A DNA stretch of 64,000 nt from contig SVSJ01000006.1 in the NCBI GenBank assembly GCA_015064355.1, positions 1-64,000 on the forward strand. Direction: 5' to 3'. The notes beneath the pieces were generated by a model, which made no database searches, was not told the origin of the DNA, and worked only from the letters and a program-made list of their open reading frames with translations. A program made the position numbers and the translations under genes. The stretch comes from Oscillospiraceae bacterium. GTDB taxonomy: Bacteria; Bacillota; Clostridia; Oscillospirales; CAG-272. Numbering within the stretch: position 1 is the stretch's first letter; each line of letters begins with the position of its first letter. Below are positions 15,819 to 24,625 of this stretch, in pieces.

Positions 15819-17207
15819 TTATTTTTTGTAGAAGGTTTCAACTGCTGCTCTGAGCTGATTGTCTTCTTCGTCTGTGATCTTGTAGACGTTCTTTCCTTCA
15901 AGTGCTTCGTCAAGCTCTACTACAACGTGAGGCTCAATGCCAACACCATGGTAGTTATCGGAGAACGGAGGATCGTACATTCTGTAGGTTACGGATACTG
16001 CGCTTCCGTCGTAAAGTGTTCCCTTCACCCAGTTGGAGTAAAGAGGAATTGTTGTCTGCATGCATCCCTTGCCGTAGGTTGTGGTACCAACGATTGTTGC
16101 TTTCTGATAATCCTTTACAGCAGATGTGAATAGCTCTGCCGCGGAGGCTGTGCTGCCGTTTACAAGAACTGCCATAGGCATCTTAACCTCGTGGCCGTCC
16201 TTGGTGTATTTCGCTTCAACCTCGTTACCGTCGCCGTCAACGATGTGGATAATGGGGCCACCGTCGGGGAGGATATAGTCGAGAATTTCACAAATAGACT
16301 CAAGCTCTCCACCGGGGTTATAACGAAGGTCAACTACAAGCTTATCACAACCTGCGGCAACAAGCTCGTCAAGCTCTTTCTTGAACTGATTGGGTGTACC
16401 TGCGTCAAAGCCTGTGATCTTGATAACCGCAACAGTATCGTCAAGGGCGTATACGTGAGACATTACTGTGATTTCTTTGATCTTTGCGCGGGGAATTTTG
16501 AATTCAACCTCTTCGGTGTAATTGTCGCCGCGAAGTACAGAGAATACAGCGATCGTACCAACCTCGCCGCGAAGCTTATTGATAGTGGGATAATAACCAA
16601 GCTCGGAAACGAGTTCTTTTTCTTCACCAACGGTGTAAATAAGGTCGCCTGGCTGAACTCCAGCGTCAAGAGCGGGAGATTCGGGCTGTACTGAAAGAAC
16701 CTCAATAAGTCCGTATTCTGTATTATAGATAACGTTGATACCAACACCAACAAGCTCTGCATTCAGGTCAGACATGAACACGGAGAAGTCTTCAGCGTTG
16801 TAGTAAGCGCCGTATTCGTCGCCGGTGCCTGCCACGTATCCGGAGATGATGCCGTCGATAAGATCTTCTTCGTTGAGATCACCGATGTAGAAGTTTCTGA
16901 AGTACTCGTCAACGATGGTAAGCTTTTCAACAACCTTGCTCATAAAGGGAGTAAGGTCATCTTCATTCTTAACCGTATTTGTCTGGGGCTTTGTCTCAGT
17001 CGGTGTGGGGTCTTGTTTTTCCTTATCCGACGGTTCGGGATCTGTTCCGTCCACGTCGCCGGATTCGGTGGGGCCGGTGCTGACGTACTCATCTACGATG
17101 TCAGCTTCTTTTTCGTTGTGCAGTACCAAAAACGTAGTCATGAAGGTTGCCAGGCAACAAAGAACCACAACAACGATCAAGGTAATGATTGATATTCTTT
17201 TTTGCAT
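15819..17207 (-). CDS. ctpA: S41 carboxy-terminal processing peptidase with PDZ domain
   Basis: 462 residues. N-terminal membrane helix (~8-29), Pro/Thr/Asp-rich linker, PDZ domain (GVGINVIYNTEYG ... AGVQPGDLIYTV), then the S41 domain with KLVVDLRYNPGGE, nucleophile Ser in NGSTASAAELF (~351) and Lys in TTTYGKGCMQ (~376). The protease faces outside. In Firmicutes ctpA/ctpB commonly follows ftsEX and peptidoglycan hydrolase genes, as here, and such proteases trim or activate secreted proteins; the target could be the M23 proteins upstream (inference). Confidence 0.93.
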   Translation of the reverse strand: MQKRISIITLIVVVVLCCLATFMTTFLVLHNEKEADIVDEYVSTGPTESGDVDGTDPEPSDKEKQDPTPTETKPQTNTVKNEDDLTPFMSKVVEKLTIVDEYFRNFYIGDLNEEDLIDGIISGYVAGTGDEYGAYYNAEDFSVFMSDLNAELVGVGINVIYNTEYGLIEVLSVQPESPALDAGVQPGDLIYTVGEEKELVSELGYYPTINKLRGEVGTIAVFSVLRGDNYTEEVEFKIPRAKIKEITVMSHVYALDDTVAVIKITGFDAGTPNQFKKELDELVAAGCDKLVVDLRYNPGGELESICEILDYILPDGGPIIHIVDGDGNEVEAKYTKDGHEVKMPMAVLVNGSTASAAELFTSAVKDYQKATIVGTTTYGKGCMQTTIPLYSNWVKGTLYDGSAVSVTYRMYDPPFSDNYHGVGIEPHVVVELDEALEGKNVYKITDEEDNQLRAAVETFYKK

Positions 17208-17290
17208 AATGTTCCTCTGGTATTCGCAATATTATTATATATTATATTGCGGCGCAAGCTTGTCATATTCCGTCGCACCGCACTTATGAT

Positions 17291-18463
17291 TTACGGGAAT
17301 ACAAGGTAATTTCTCGGGTTTACAACGGAACCGTTCTCTCTTACCTCAAAATGGAGGTGGTAGCCAGAGGTACTTCCTGTAAGTCCGCAGTATCCAACAA
17401 GCTGTCCCGCCTGCACGTACTGATTAACCTGCACTGTACACTGTGACATATGAGCGTACAGAGTTGAGATTCCGCCGCCGTGGTCGATGAGAACGTAGTT
17501 GCCGTAGCTCCAGTGGTATTCGCTCTTTAATACTGTGCCTGCGTTGAACGCAAGGATCTTTGTTCCGTTAGCGCACGCCAGGTCGATACCAAGGTGGTAG
17601 TCCTGGGAGCCCCAAAGGTTACGCCAGCCCTGCTCGGAGGATACGTAGTAATAAACGCCTGCTTCAAGAGGCCAACCGCCGTTACCGCCTACGTAAGCGG
17701 ACTGGGTCTTTCTCTGAAGCTCTGCAAGGTATTCCTCAAGTTCTTTGTTAAGCTGTTCATCCAGCTTTTTGTAATACAGATAAGACTGGTATGCAGATTC
17801 TTCGTTCTTTTCCAGGTTCTGAATAAAGCTGTACTTTTCAGCAGAGATCGCTTCTTTCTCGCTGATGATCTTTGAGTATTCCTCAACTCTCTGCATCTGG
17901 AGAGCCTCAGATTCGTCAAGCTTTGCTTTGATTATCTCAAGCTGCTGCTTATTATCGGAAAGCTGTTTGATGACCTTCTGGTCGTACTCAAGAATAGCGT
18001 TAACTCTGTCCATTCTGGTAAGGAAGTCTACCAGATTTTCGGAGTTAAGCAGAAGCTCGATATTGTCAATATCCTCGTCCATATAGTTCTGTGCCATTCT
18101 GTCGAGGAAAGCTTTTTCCTGCTTTTCTATAAGGCTTTCTGTGTCAGCAATGCTTTCCCTTGTTGTCTTGATCTGCTCGGTAAGACTGTCAAGCTGAAGC
18201 TGTGCAAGCTCCTTTTGCTGAACGTTCAATGCAATAAGCTCGTCAAGGACGCCGATCTCATACCAAGCCTCGCTTTGCTGGCTGCGTATGCTTTCAAGCT
18301 GCTTCTGCGCCGCTTCGATCTTTTTCGTTACATCCTGGATCTGCTCCTGATATGACTTAACGTTAGCGTCAGTCAGATCAGCCGCAAGGGCCATTGTGCA
18401 GAAAATAAGGAGTGGCGTTATACAAAACAACGCGATTATTATACTTATCAGTTTGGTTTTCAC
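17291..18463 (-). CDS. M23 peptidase with N-terminal coiled coil (second copy), EnvC/CwlO-like
   Basis: 390 residues, GTG start after AGGAG. Signal peptide (~1-28), long coiled coil (~32-245), then M23 domain with HLGIDLA (zinc His/Asp) and HLHFEVREN (second His pair) near the C-terminus. The spacer YVGGNGGWPLE is the same as in the next gene, with which it shares length and architecture: a tandem duplication. FtsEX-coupled hydrolases with this layout split septal peptidoglycan. All zinc ligands are present, so activity is expected. Confidence 0.92.
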   Translation of the reverse strand: MKTKLISIIIALFCITPLLIFCTMALAADLTDANVKSYQEQIQDVTKKIEAAQKQLESIRSQQSEAWYEIGVLDELIALNVQQKELAQLQLDSLTEQIKTTRESIADTESLIEKQEKAFLDRMAQNYMDEDIDNIELLLNSENLVDFLTRMDRVNAILEYDQKVIKQLSDNKQQLEIIKAKLDESEALQMQRVEEYSKIISEKEAISAEKYSFIQNLEKNEESAYQSYLYYKKLDEQLNKELEEYLAELQRKTQSAYVGGNGGWPLEAGVYYYVSSEQGWRNLWGSQDYHLGIDLACANGTKILAFNAGTVLKSEYHWSYGNYVLIDHGGGISTLYAHMSQCTVQVNQYVQAGQLVGYCGLTGSTSGYHLHFEVRENGSVVNPRNYLVFP

Positions 18464-18500
18464 CGTTTTTTCTCCTGATTTTTCAATTTCTAACTAATTT

Positions 18501-19673
18501 TTACGGAAATACAAGATAATTTCTTGGGTTAACTACTTTACCGTTTTCTCTTACTTCAAAGTGGAGGTGATAGCCGTATGTATTTCCGGTAAGTCCGCAG
18601 TAGCCTACAAGCTGTCCTGCCTGAACGTAGTCCCCGACTTTTACTTCGTTTGAGCTCATATGAGCATACAAGGTAACGATTCCACCGCCGTGGTCGATCA
18701 TAACGTAGTTGCCGTAACTCGAATGCTTTGTGCTGACAATGACCGTACCTGCGTTGAATGCGCGAATTGGAGTTCCGTTGTAGCAGGCTATGTCGATGCC
18801 CAGGTGATAGTCGTCAACTCCGTTGAGCTTACGCCAGCCCTGCTCGGAGGAGATGTGATAATATGCTCCGGGCTCGAGAGGCCAACCACCGTTACCGCCA
18901 ACGTATGCTGACTGATTTTTCCGCTGAAGCTCTGCGAGATACTCTTCAAGTTCACGGTTTAGCTGTTCGTCAAGTGCCTTGTAGTAGTAATACACGTTCA
19001 TGGCTTCTGTTTCATCGTTATTAAGAGAGTTGATCAGCGCCAGCTTTTCTTCCGACATAGCCTGATACTCTTTGATGATACGGGTATAATCCGCAACCTT
19101 TTCTTTCTGGATGGCAAGAGCTTCATTTAGCTTTAACTGTTCAATCTGAAGCTGCTCTCTGTTCTCACCGAGCTCTGCTATGATCCTGTTATCGTATTCC
19201 ATAACGGACCTGATCCGTTCAAGCTTGCTGAGAAAATCAACCAGACTCTTTGATCCGAAGATCAGCTCGATGAAATCAACGCTTTCGCTCATGTAGTTTT
19301 GCGCCATTCTGTTAAGTCTGGCTTCTTCCTGAATAGCGATCTTTTCTTCGAGGGTTGCGATATTGATTTTTGTCTGCTCTATCTGTTCTTCAAGGCTTTC
19401 GAGATACTTTTCGGTAAGCTCTTTAAGCTCGAGCTGGGTGTTTATGATCTCGTCAATACGCGCGATCTCTTCCCAGGCGCTGGCACGGCGATCACGAATG
19501 TCTGAAAGAGAGGCTTGTGCCGCTTCCAGATTTCGTGTTGCCGCGATTATTTGCTCTTCATAAGATTTTACGGTGGCGTCGGTATACTCTGCGAAAACTC
19601 CCACGGAAGTTGTAAGCAAAGCTGCTGCGGTCAGAACAGCCGCAACGATTCTTTTAACTGTTTTTTGTCCCAC
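18501..19673 (-). CDS. M23 peptidase with N-terminal coiled coil (first copy), EnvC/CwlO-like
   Basis: 390 residues, GTG start six bases after GGAGG. Signal peptide (~1-28), coiled coil starting DATVKSYEEQII, then M23 domain with HLGIDIA and HLHFEVREN. It directly follows ftsX, the position of the PcsB/EnvC-type partner that FtsEX activates. The coiled coil differs much more from the second copy than the peptidase domain does, so the copies may bind different partners or act at different times. Confidence 0.92.
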   Translation of the reverse strand: MGQKTVKRIVAAVLTAAALLTTSVGVFAEYTDATVKSYEEQIIAATRNLEAAQASLSDIRDRRASAWEEIARIDEIINTQLELKELTEKYLESLEEQIEQTKINIATLEEKIAIQEEARLNRMAQNYMSESVDFIELIFGSKSLVDFLSKLERIRSVMEYDNRIIAELGENREQLQIEQLKLNEALAIQKEKVADYTRIIKEYQAMSEEKLALINSLNNDETEAMNVYYYYKALDEQLNRELEEYLAELQRKNQSAYVGGNGGWPLEPGAYYHISSEQGWRKLNGVDDYHLGIDIACYNGTPIRAFNAGTVIVSTKHSSYGNYVMIDHGGGIVTLYAHMSSNEVKVGDYVQAGQLVGYCGLTGNTYGYHLHFEVRENGKVVNPRNYLVFP

Positions 19674-19695
19674 CTTGTTCCTCCGGTATTGTCCC

Positions 19696-20577
19696 TTACT
19701 GTTTCAGATACTTTCCAAGTGAAATGCAGCTTCCGATTATACCGGTCAGAATGCCGATTCCGAGGAATCCCCAAAGAACTATGAATTTAATTTCACTGAA
19801 GGGGATAATTTCAATCATCTGCAGGTATTCTGTAACAACCGCTGTTTCGATATAGGAATAAATGTACCATTCGATCAAATACGCGGTTGCAGATGCGAAA
19901 AGGCCAATGATAACACCCTCAAACACGAAAGGCAGAGAGATAAACCAGCCGGTAGCACCAACGTATCTCATAATGCTGATCTCGTTTCTGCGGGCAAACA
20001 CCGAAAGCTTAATGGTATTAATAATGATGAACACGCTTACCACACCGAGGATGGCAAGGAACCAGACAAAGATAAGCATAACACCGCTTTTCAGGCTTTC
20101 AATGGTGGTTGCAAGGTCCAGTCTGTTGTTTACCTTAATTATTCCCTCGATCTGCCTGATCTGATAATCAAGCTCAGGCACCTTTTCGTTATTTATGTAT
20201 GTAATAACAAAGCTGTCGGAGAGGGGGTTGTTTTCTTCGGTTACGTCGTCGTAAATGTCGGATTCTGCCTGCATCTGGGCGAGGCCTTCAGCTTTTGTGA
20301 TCCGTTTGACAGAATCAACGTTATCAAGCTTCTTGATGGTATCGCCGATTTCAACTATCTCTTCTTCGGACGCCTCTTTATCGCAGAACACAACGATCTG
20401 ATTGAGAACGCCGAACTGTTCAAGGTTTTTGTCAATGGTTACAACAAGCATTGTGAATCCACCGATTACAACAAGCAAGCTCATAAGTACAGCAATTGAT
20501 GCAAAGGTCATTACACCGTTGCGGCACATACTTGAAATGGCCTGTCCTATAAAGTAGAAGATGTTATATCTTTTCAC
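19696..20577 (-). CDS. ftsX: Cell division protein FtsX, ABC transporter permease
   Basis: 293 residues, GTG start inside the end of ftsE (14-base overlap) eight bases after AGGAGG. Four membrane helices: one at ~22-45, then three in the C-terminal half (~170-192, ~218-240, ~265-285), with an extracellular loop (~50-165) between first and second that in other bacteria contacts the hydrolase. SVFARRNEISIMRYVGAT is the typical FtsX cytosolic motif. Works with FtsE to transmit ATP hydrolysis to outside peptidoglycan hydrolases. Confidence 0.96.
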   Translation of the reverse strand: MKRYNIFYFIGQAISSMCRNGVMTFASIAVLMSLLVVIGGFTMLVVTIDKNLEQFGVLNQIVVFCDKEASEEEIVEIGDTIKKLDNVDSVKRITKAEGLAQMQAESDIYDDVTEENNPLSDSFVITYINNEKVPELDYQIRQIEGIIKVNNRLDLATTIESLKSGVMLIFVWFLAILGVVSVFIIINTIKLSVFARRNEISIMRYVGATGWFISLPFVFEGVIIGLFASATAYLIEWYIYSYIETAVVTEYLQMIEIIPFSEIKFIVLWGFLGIGILTGIIGSCISLGKYLKQ

Positions 20578-21250
20578 TGAACATACCTCCTACTCTGTCC
20601 TCCACGATATATCCGTCGCGAAGGCTGACAACGCGCTGCTTATAATAGTCAACGAGACTCTTCTCGTGAGTAACAACGATTACAGTCTTGCCGAGCTTAT
20701 TGATCTTAACAAGCAAGCTCATGATCTCAAGGGACATTTTCGGGTCGATATTACCAGTAGGCTCGTCCGCGATAATTACCTTGGGGTTATTTGCAAGAGC
20801 TCTGGCAAGGGCAACTCTCTGCTGCTCACCACCGGAGATCTCGTGAGGATAGGAATCCTGTTTTCCCGCAAGGTTTACTGTATTCAGAATAGCGGGAACG
20901 CGGCGTGCGATCTTTTTTCTGGGAGTTCCAACAACTTCCATGGCGAAGGCAACGTTTTCATAAACGGTCTTCTTCGGGAAAAGTCTGAAATCCTGGAAAA
21001 CCACGCCAAGCTCACGTCTGTAGTGAGGTACGCGAAGATTGGACATATTGGTCAGGTCATAGTCGCCAACGATAAGCTTACCGGAGGTAGCCTTCTCTTC
21101 TCGGAGCAAAAGCTTCATAAGCGTAGTCTTACCGGCTCCTGAATGACCTACGATAAACACAAATTCGCCATCGTCAATATGGAGGTTAACCCCTTTGAGG
21201 GCCATCGTTCCATTTGGATAGGCTTTTTTAACATTCACAAAATCTATCAT
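20564..21250 (-). CDS. ftsE: Cell division ATP-binding protein FtsE
   Basis: 228 residues. Walker A GHSGAGKT (~35-42), Q-loop [12 protein letters not shown] signature SGGEQQR (~139) and Walker B VIIADEPT. First gene of the unit ftsE-ftsX-M23-M23-ctpA-greA-lysS, all minus strand with small gaps. Start ATG after AAAGGTATTTT. A -10-like TATAAT (plus-strand ATTATA 21292-21297) lies upstream without a good -35. Confidence 0.97.
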   Translation of the reverse strand: MIDFVNVKKAYPNGTMALKGVNLHIDDGEFVFIVGHSGAGKTTLMKLLLREEKATSGKLIVGDYDLTNMSNLRVPHYRRELGVVFQDFRLFPKKTVYENVAFAMEVVGTPRKKIARRVPAILNTVNLAGKQDSYPHEISGGEQQRVALARALANNPKVIIADEPTGNIDPKMSLEIMSLLVKINKLGKTVIVVTHEKSLVDYYKQRVVSLRDGYIVEDRVGGMFSEKI

Positions 21251-21326
21251 AAAATACCTTTCTTACCATAGTCAAGGTTATTAATGTGCGCATTATACAA
21301 GTTCAAAGCAAAAAGCGTCCTGTAAA

Positions 21327-21372
21327 TACAGAATAACGCCAATATTTGAAAATATTGTTTTACTATTCTGTA
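21327..21372. repeat. Inverted repeat upstream of ftsE
   Basis: Perfect 9-bp arms TACAGAATA (21327-21335) and TATTCTGTA (21364-21372) with a nested AATATTTGAAAATATT. Sits just upstream of the presumed ftsE promoter; could be an operator. Confidence 0.45.
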
Positions 21373-21404
21373 TACAGATTGTTATTAAGCCATAATAAAA
21401 ATAC

Positions 21405-21440
21405 TGCAGGGACTGTATTTCCTCGGAAATCATGTCCCTG
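21405..21440 (-). terminator. Terminator of the PucR/CdaR-type regulator gene
   Basis: CAGGGAC (21407-21413) and GTCCCTG (21434-21440) with inner complementarity (ATTTCC / GGAAAT); minus-strand tail is T-rich. Confidence 0.65.
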
Positions 21441-21494
21441 TATTATTTATGTTATTCGGTTAGTGATCCGAAATATCGGTCGACCGCCGGTAAA

Positions 21495-22580
21495 TTAATA
21501 TCCGATAGACTTTGTGGTCAGATATCTCTTAACCATAAGTGCTACCTTGAATGTGATAGCGTGGTCGAACTCACGAAGGTCGAGGCCTGTGAGCTTGCGG
21601 ATCTTTTCGAGTCTGTAAACAAGAGTGTTTCTGTGAACAAACAGCTTTCTGGATGTTTCGGAAACGTTGAGGTTATTGTCAAAGAAGCACTGAATGGTCA
21701 TGAGAGTTTCTCTGTCGAGAGAGTCAAGAGAGCCATTCTTGAATACTTCCTGAAGGAACATTTCGCAAAGGGTTGTGGGAAGCTGATAAATAAGTCTACC
21801 GATGCCCAGGTTTTCGTAGCTTACGATATTCTTTTCGGTGTCAAATACCTTGCCAACCTCGAAGGCAACCTGTGCTTCCTTGTAGGAGCGTGCAAGATCC
21901 TTGATGTTGTCAACAATTGTACCGATACCAATGGACACCTTAACGTAGAATTCAGAGTTCAATGTATCAGCGATGCTCTTCGCGATCTTTTCGATCTCTC
22001 TGATGTCGGTTCCCGGCTTAACTTCCTTAACGAGAACGATGTCCTGATCGCCTGTAGAAATAACGTAGTCTTTGTTTTTGTCCGGGAAGATATTTTGAAC
22101 CATATCAAAGGAAAGAACGTCAGACTTTGAATGGAACTTAATAAGGAATACTACGCGGGTCTCTTCGGCGTTGAAGCGAAGCTCCTTGGATTTGATATAA
22201 ATATCACTGGGAAGAATATTGTCAAGGATAATATTCTTGATAAAGGAATTCTTGTCGTACTTTTCGTCGTAGAGGTTCTTGATGTTGGAGAGAGAAACTG
22301 CAAGCATTGTTGCTGTCTTTTCAGCATACTTATCCTCGCCTTCAATGAACACCACGTATTCCCATTTGGTAGCGGTGCCGATCGGCTTGTAAGTATATCC
22401 GCCGGATGTGATAGCATCAGATGCATAAGCAAGCTCGTCGCGAACGCCCTGTCTCATCTCACCAATCTTCACAAGCTCGCTGCAAGCAATAATAACGCCA
22501 TTATCGTCGATAACTCCGATGACTCTGTCAACAGCGTCTCTCATCTGATGAATTATGCCCTGAAACAGTCGATTTGACAT
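21495..22580 (-). CDS. PucR/CdaR family transcriptional regulator
   Basis: 361 residues. The N-terminus (HQMRDAVDRVIGVIDDNGVIIACSE) matches the sugar-diacid-recognition-like domain, the middle is a GGDEF-related PucR segment (VKVSIGIGTIVDNIKDLARSYKEA), and the C-terminus is the PucR helix-turn-helix (FFDNNLNVSETSRKL, VHRNTLVYRLEKI). CdaR members respond to glucarate/glycerate, PucR to purines. It lies about 2 kb from a nucleobase permease and 7 kb from uxaBC, so neither target is proven. Promoter at 22633-22661. Confidence 0.85.
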   Translation of the reverse strand: MSNRLFQGIIHQMRDAVDRVIGVIDDNGVIIACSELVKIGEMRQGVRDELAYASDAITSGGYTYKPIGTATKWEYVVFIEGEDKYAEKTATMLAVSLSNIKNLYDEKYDKNSFIKNIILDNILPSDIYIKSKELRFNAEETRVVFLIKFHSKSDVLSFDMVQNIFPDKNKDYVISTGDQDIVLVKEVKPGTDIREIEKIAKSIADTLNSEFYVKVSIGIGTIVDNIKDLARSYKEAQVAFEVGKVFDTEKNIVSYENLGIGRLIYQLPTTLCEMFLQEVFKNGSLDSLDRETLMTIQCFFDNNLNVSETSRKLFVHRNTLVYRLEKIRKLTGLDLREFDHAITFKVALMVKRYLTTKSIGY

Positions 22581-22632
22581 ACGGTATACCTTCCATTATA
22601 TATAGATTTTAACATTGTAAATACTATACTAT

Positions 22633-22661
22633 ATTTTACACGATAATTTGTTATTTTTCAA
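22633..22661 (-). promoter_or_regulatory. Promoter of the PucR/CdaR-type gene
   Basis: Minus strand TTGAAA (22661-22656), 17-base spacer, TAAAAT (22638-22633). Confidence 0.55.
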
Positions 22662-22798
22662 TAGGAAAATAAGTATTTTTCATATATTTTGACACTTTTT
22701 TTCGTAAAATATCATAGCAATTGTCAATTATTTACGATTTGGACATTTTTTTGGAATAGTGAAATTACACAAATGAGTTCTTCTCTGACCAGTCAAGA

Positions 22799-22835
22799 GA
22801 CAAAAAATCAGTGACCCGAGAGCATCAGGTCACTG
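22799..22835 (-). terminator. Terminator of the small membrane protein gene
   Basis: Perfect 8-bp arms CAGTGACC (22809-22816) and GGTCACTG (22828-22835); the minus-strand tail is ATTTTTTG. Confidence 0.8.
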
Positions 22836-22852
22836 TAATTTTCGTTTTGTTA

Positions 22853-23320
22853 TTATTTCTTGTAAAGAAGAATTGTGTAGATGTAATATACTGCAAAGAG
22901 TACGCTTACGATCATTGTCATTGTATAGAACAGGTAGGGAGTAATTCTGAACACATTGTAGAATACGCCTGTATTAACAACAGCAAGATAAAGAGTAGCG
23001 GCTGAGATCATAGCGGGGGTCATAACATAAGCCGAGGTGTCTATCTTCTTTACTATTGTAATAATGAAGTAAACAACAGAAGCAGCGAACAGTCCCCAGA
23101 ACACCCATGCAAGAACCGGACGAACATTCATATAGAAGGGCGCTTCAACTTCTGCAGGGCTATGGGTGATATAGTGGAACAGCCACGCTACGATAAGGTC
23201 GAGAGCTGCTATAATAACTATTCTCCAAAAAATTATAGCACCAGCTTCATCCTTGGAAAGCTTGCCGATCTTTGTCTGATTAAATTCAGGTTTAATAAGT
23301 CTTGTCTTTGCCATATTCAT
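22853..23320 (-). CDS. Unknown four-helix membrane protein
   Basis: 155 residues. A charged N-terminus (about 25 residues with KLSKDEAGA) is followed by four membrane helices (~28-48, ~68-90, ~98-118, ~125-150). I do not recognise a family. Downstream of rsmE in the same direction with a 75-base gap. The ribosome site lies about 30 bases from the start codon, but a 7-bp hairpin fills the gap (separate entry). ATG 23318-23320 is used; ATG two codons later is possible. Confidence 0.7.
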   Translation of the reverse strand: MNMAKTRLIKPEFNQTKIGKLSKDEAGAIIFWRIVIIAALDLIVAWLFHYITHSPAEVEAPFYMNVRPVLAWVFWGLFAASVVYFIITIVKKIDTSAYVMTPAMISAATLYLAVVNTGVFYNVFRITPYLFYTMTMIVSVLFAVYYIYTILLYKK

Positions 23321-23358
23321 CTTATGATAAGCTTCGTTCTTTTTGAAGCTTTCTCCTT
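23321..23358 (-). promoter_or_regulatory. Hairpin-bridged ribosome binding site
   Basis: On the minus strand: AGGAG, then AAGCTTC-AAAAAGAAC-GAAGCTT (perfect 7-bp stem, nine-base loop), then ATCATAAG and ATG. Folding the hairpin brings AGGAG to about nine bases from ATG, the optimal distance; unfolded it is about 32. Confidence 0.65.
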
Positions 23359-23395
23359 TCTATTATGGGGGACGGTTTTGTTTCTATTATCCTTA

Positions 23396-24139
23396 TTATA
23401 ATTCGTATTCGTATGCCAGACAGGAAAGAACAAACGGTGCCGCAGTTTCTGTGCGGAGAATGCGCTTGCCAAGTCCGGTCATCTTCATGCCTGCGGAATT
23501 TGCGAGATCCGCTTCAGCTTCTTCGAATCCGCCTTCAGGTCCGATCATGATCGCCACGCTCTTCGGGTCTATGCACTGTTCTGTTATATTCGGCAGAGGG
23601 GCTGTTCCCTCCCCTTCGTAGCAAAACAGAGCCAGATCGGTTTCAGTAGCCATTTTTACGGCATCGCTGAATTTCACGGGATTTTTAACTATCGGAATCA
23701 TACCTCGGCCGCACTGCTTTGCAGCTTCGTAAACGATTCTTTGCCAACGTTCAGTCTTTTTTGCGTAGTCGGACTCAGTAAGTTTTACTGTGCATCTGGT
23801 CGTGATCACGGGAACGATCTCACAAGCACCAAGCTCTGTTGACTTTTGCAAAACCGTGTCGAAGCGGTCTCCCTTAACAAGAGCCTGAAAAACAACTGCC
23901 TTGTACGGCGGCTCGTTTAAAGACTGTCTCTTGTTAAGAACGTCTAGAACCACCTCTGCCCCCAGTGACAGAACAACGGTCTCATATTCGATGCCACCCT
24001 CGTCACAAACGGTAACGCGTTCACCGGGCTTCATTCTTAACACCCTGGTAATATGAGCCGCATCGTCGCCGCGAACAGTTATAAGCACTCGGTCGGGTGT
24101 CAGAGACACATCAGACGACGAAACAAAAAATCTTGGCAT
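23396..24139 (-). CDS. rsmE: 16S rRNA (uracil-1498-N3)-methyltransferase
   Basis: 247 residues. N-terminal PUA-like domain (HITRVLRMKPGERVTVCDEGG) and C-terminal SPOUT knot with IGPEGGFEEAE (~187-197) and LGKRILRTETAA (~219-230), the SAM-binding signature. It methylates N3 of U1498 in the decoding region of 16S rRNA. Near-perfect promoter at 24197-24225. Confidence 0.95.
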   Translation of the reverse strand: MPRFFVSSSDVSLTPDRVLITVRGDDAAHITRVLRMKPGERVTVCDEGGIEYETVVLSLGAEVVLDVLNKRQSLNEPPYKAVVFQALVKGDRFDTVLQKSTELGACEIVPVITTRCTVKLTESDYAKKTERWQRIVYEAAKQCGRGMIPIVKNPVKFSDAVKMATETDLALFCYEGEGTAPLPNITEQCIDPKSVAIMIGPEGGFEEAEADLANSAGMKMTGLGKRILRTETAAPFVLSCLAYEYEL

Positions 24140-24196
24140 GATAAATCCTTAATCTTTCAGAGCAAGCGTGGCCTGCTCACTTTCATACACCAATGA

Positions 24197-24225
24197 ATTA
24201 TACCACAAAACAATTCATTTGTCAA
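24197..24225 (-). promoter_or_regulatory. Promoter of rsmE
   Basis: Minus strand TTGACA (24225-24220), 17-base spacer, TATAAT (24202-24197). Confidence 0.8.
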
Positions 24226-24471
24226 ACGATTTTGCAGAGAATTTATGCATATATTTTTAAAAAAGTTATATTTTTTTGCTTTTTTAATGTGTTTTAGCGG
24301 ATTTTGTCACCGGTTTCCGCGCTCGTGCAACGATCCAACGCAAATACTTCACCAAATACTGAATACGGAATGATTCTTTAACTTGGCACTAAATACGGGG
24401 TATGGGTCAATTTGCATAGAATTTTCGTTGATTTTTTGTTCACTATTTAATCACATTTTCGTCGACATTTC
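24226..24471. other. Intergenic region between divergent rsmE and the permease gene
   Basis: AT-rich, no protein-like frame and no recognised RNA or repeat between the two promoters. Confidence 0.5.
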
Positions 24472-24500
24472 TTGACAAAAAATCCACAATATGTTATACT
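24472..24500 (+). promoter_or_regulatory. Promoter of the nucleobase permease gene
   Basis: TTGACA (24472-24477), 17-base spacer, TATACT (24495-24500). Confidence 0.85.
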
Positions 24501-24506
24501 ACTCCT

Positions 24507-24620
24507 AACGTGTGTCCGTATGCTTTCGGACACGTTTGCAAGATCGGTGTTACCCACGGTAATCTTGCTGTGAGGAGATTTCTTCCCCTCATTCACCAAA
24601 TAATATAATATTATTGGAGG
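24507..24620 (+). promoter_or_regulatory. Structured 5' leader of the permease gene, class not recognised
   Basis: About 120 transcribed bases with four hairpins: GTGTCCG/CGGACAC (24512-24518, 24527-24533); GCAAGA/TCTTGC enclosing TTACC/GGTAA with a six-base bulge (24538-24568); TGAGG/CCTCA (24571-24591); and CCAA(A)TAATAT/ATATTATTGG (24596-24617), which covers the first bases of the GGAGG ribosome site. It lacks the conserved core of purine, PRPP or guanidine riboswitches as I know them and shows no PyrR-type anti-antiterminator loop. Confidence 0.5.
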
Positions 24621-24625
24621 AAGTT

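Noticed and set aside
24507..24620. Purine or PRPP riboswitch before the permease
   Set aside because: The conserved core bases of these classes are not found; only hairpins are seen, so no class is claimed.
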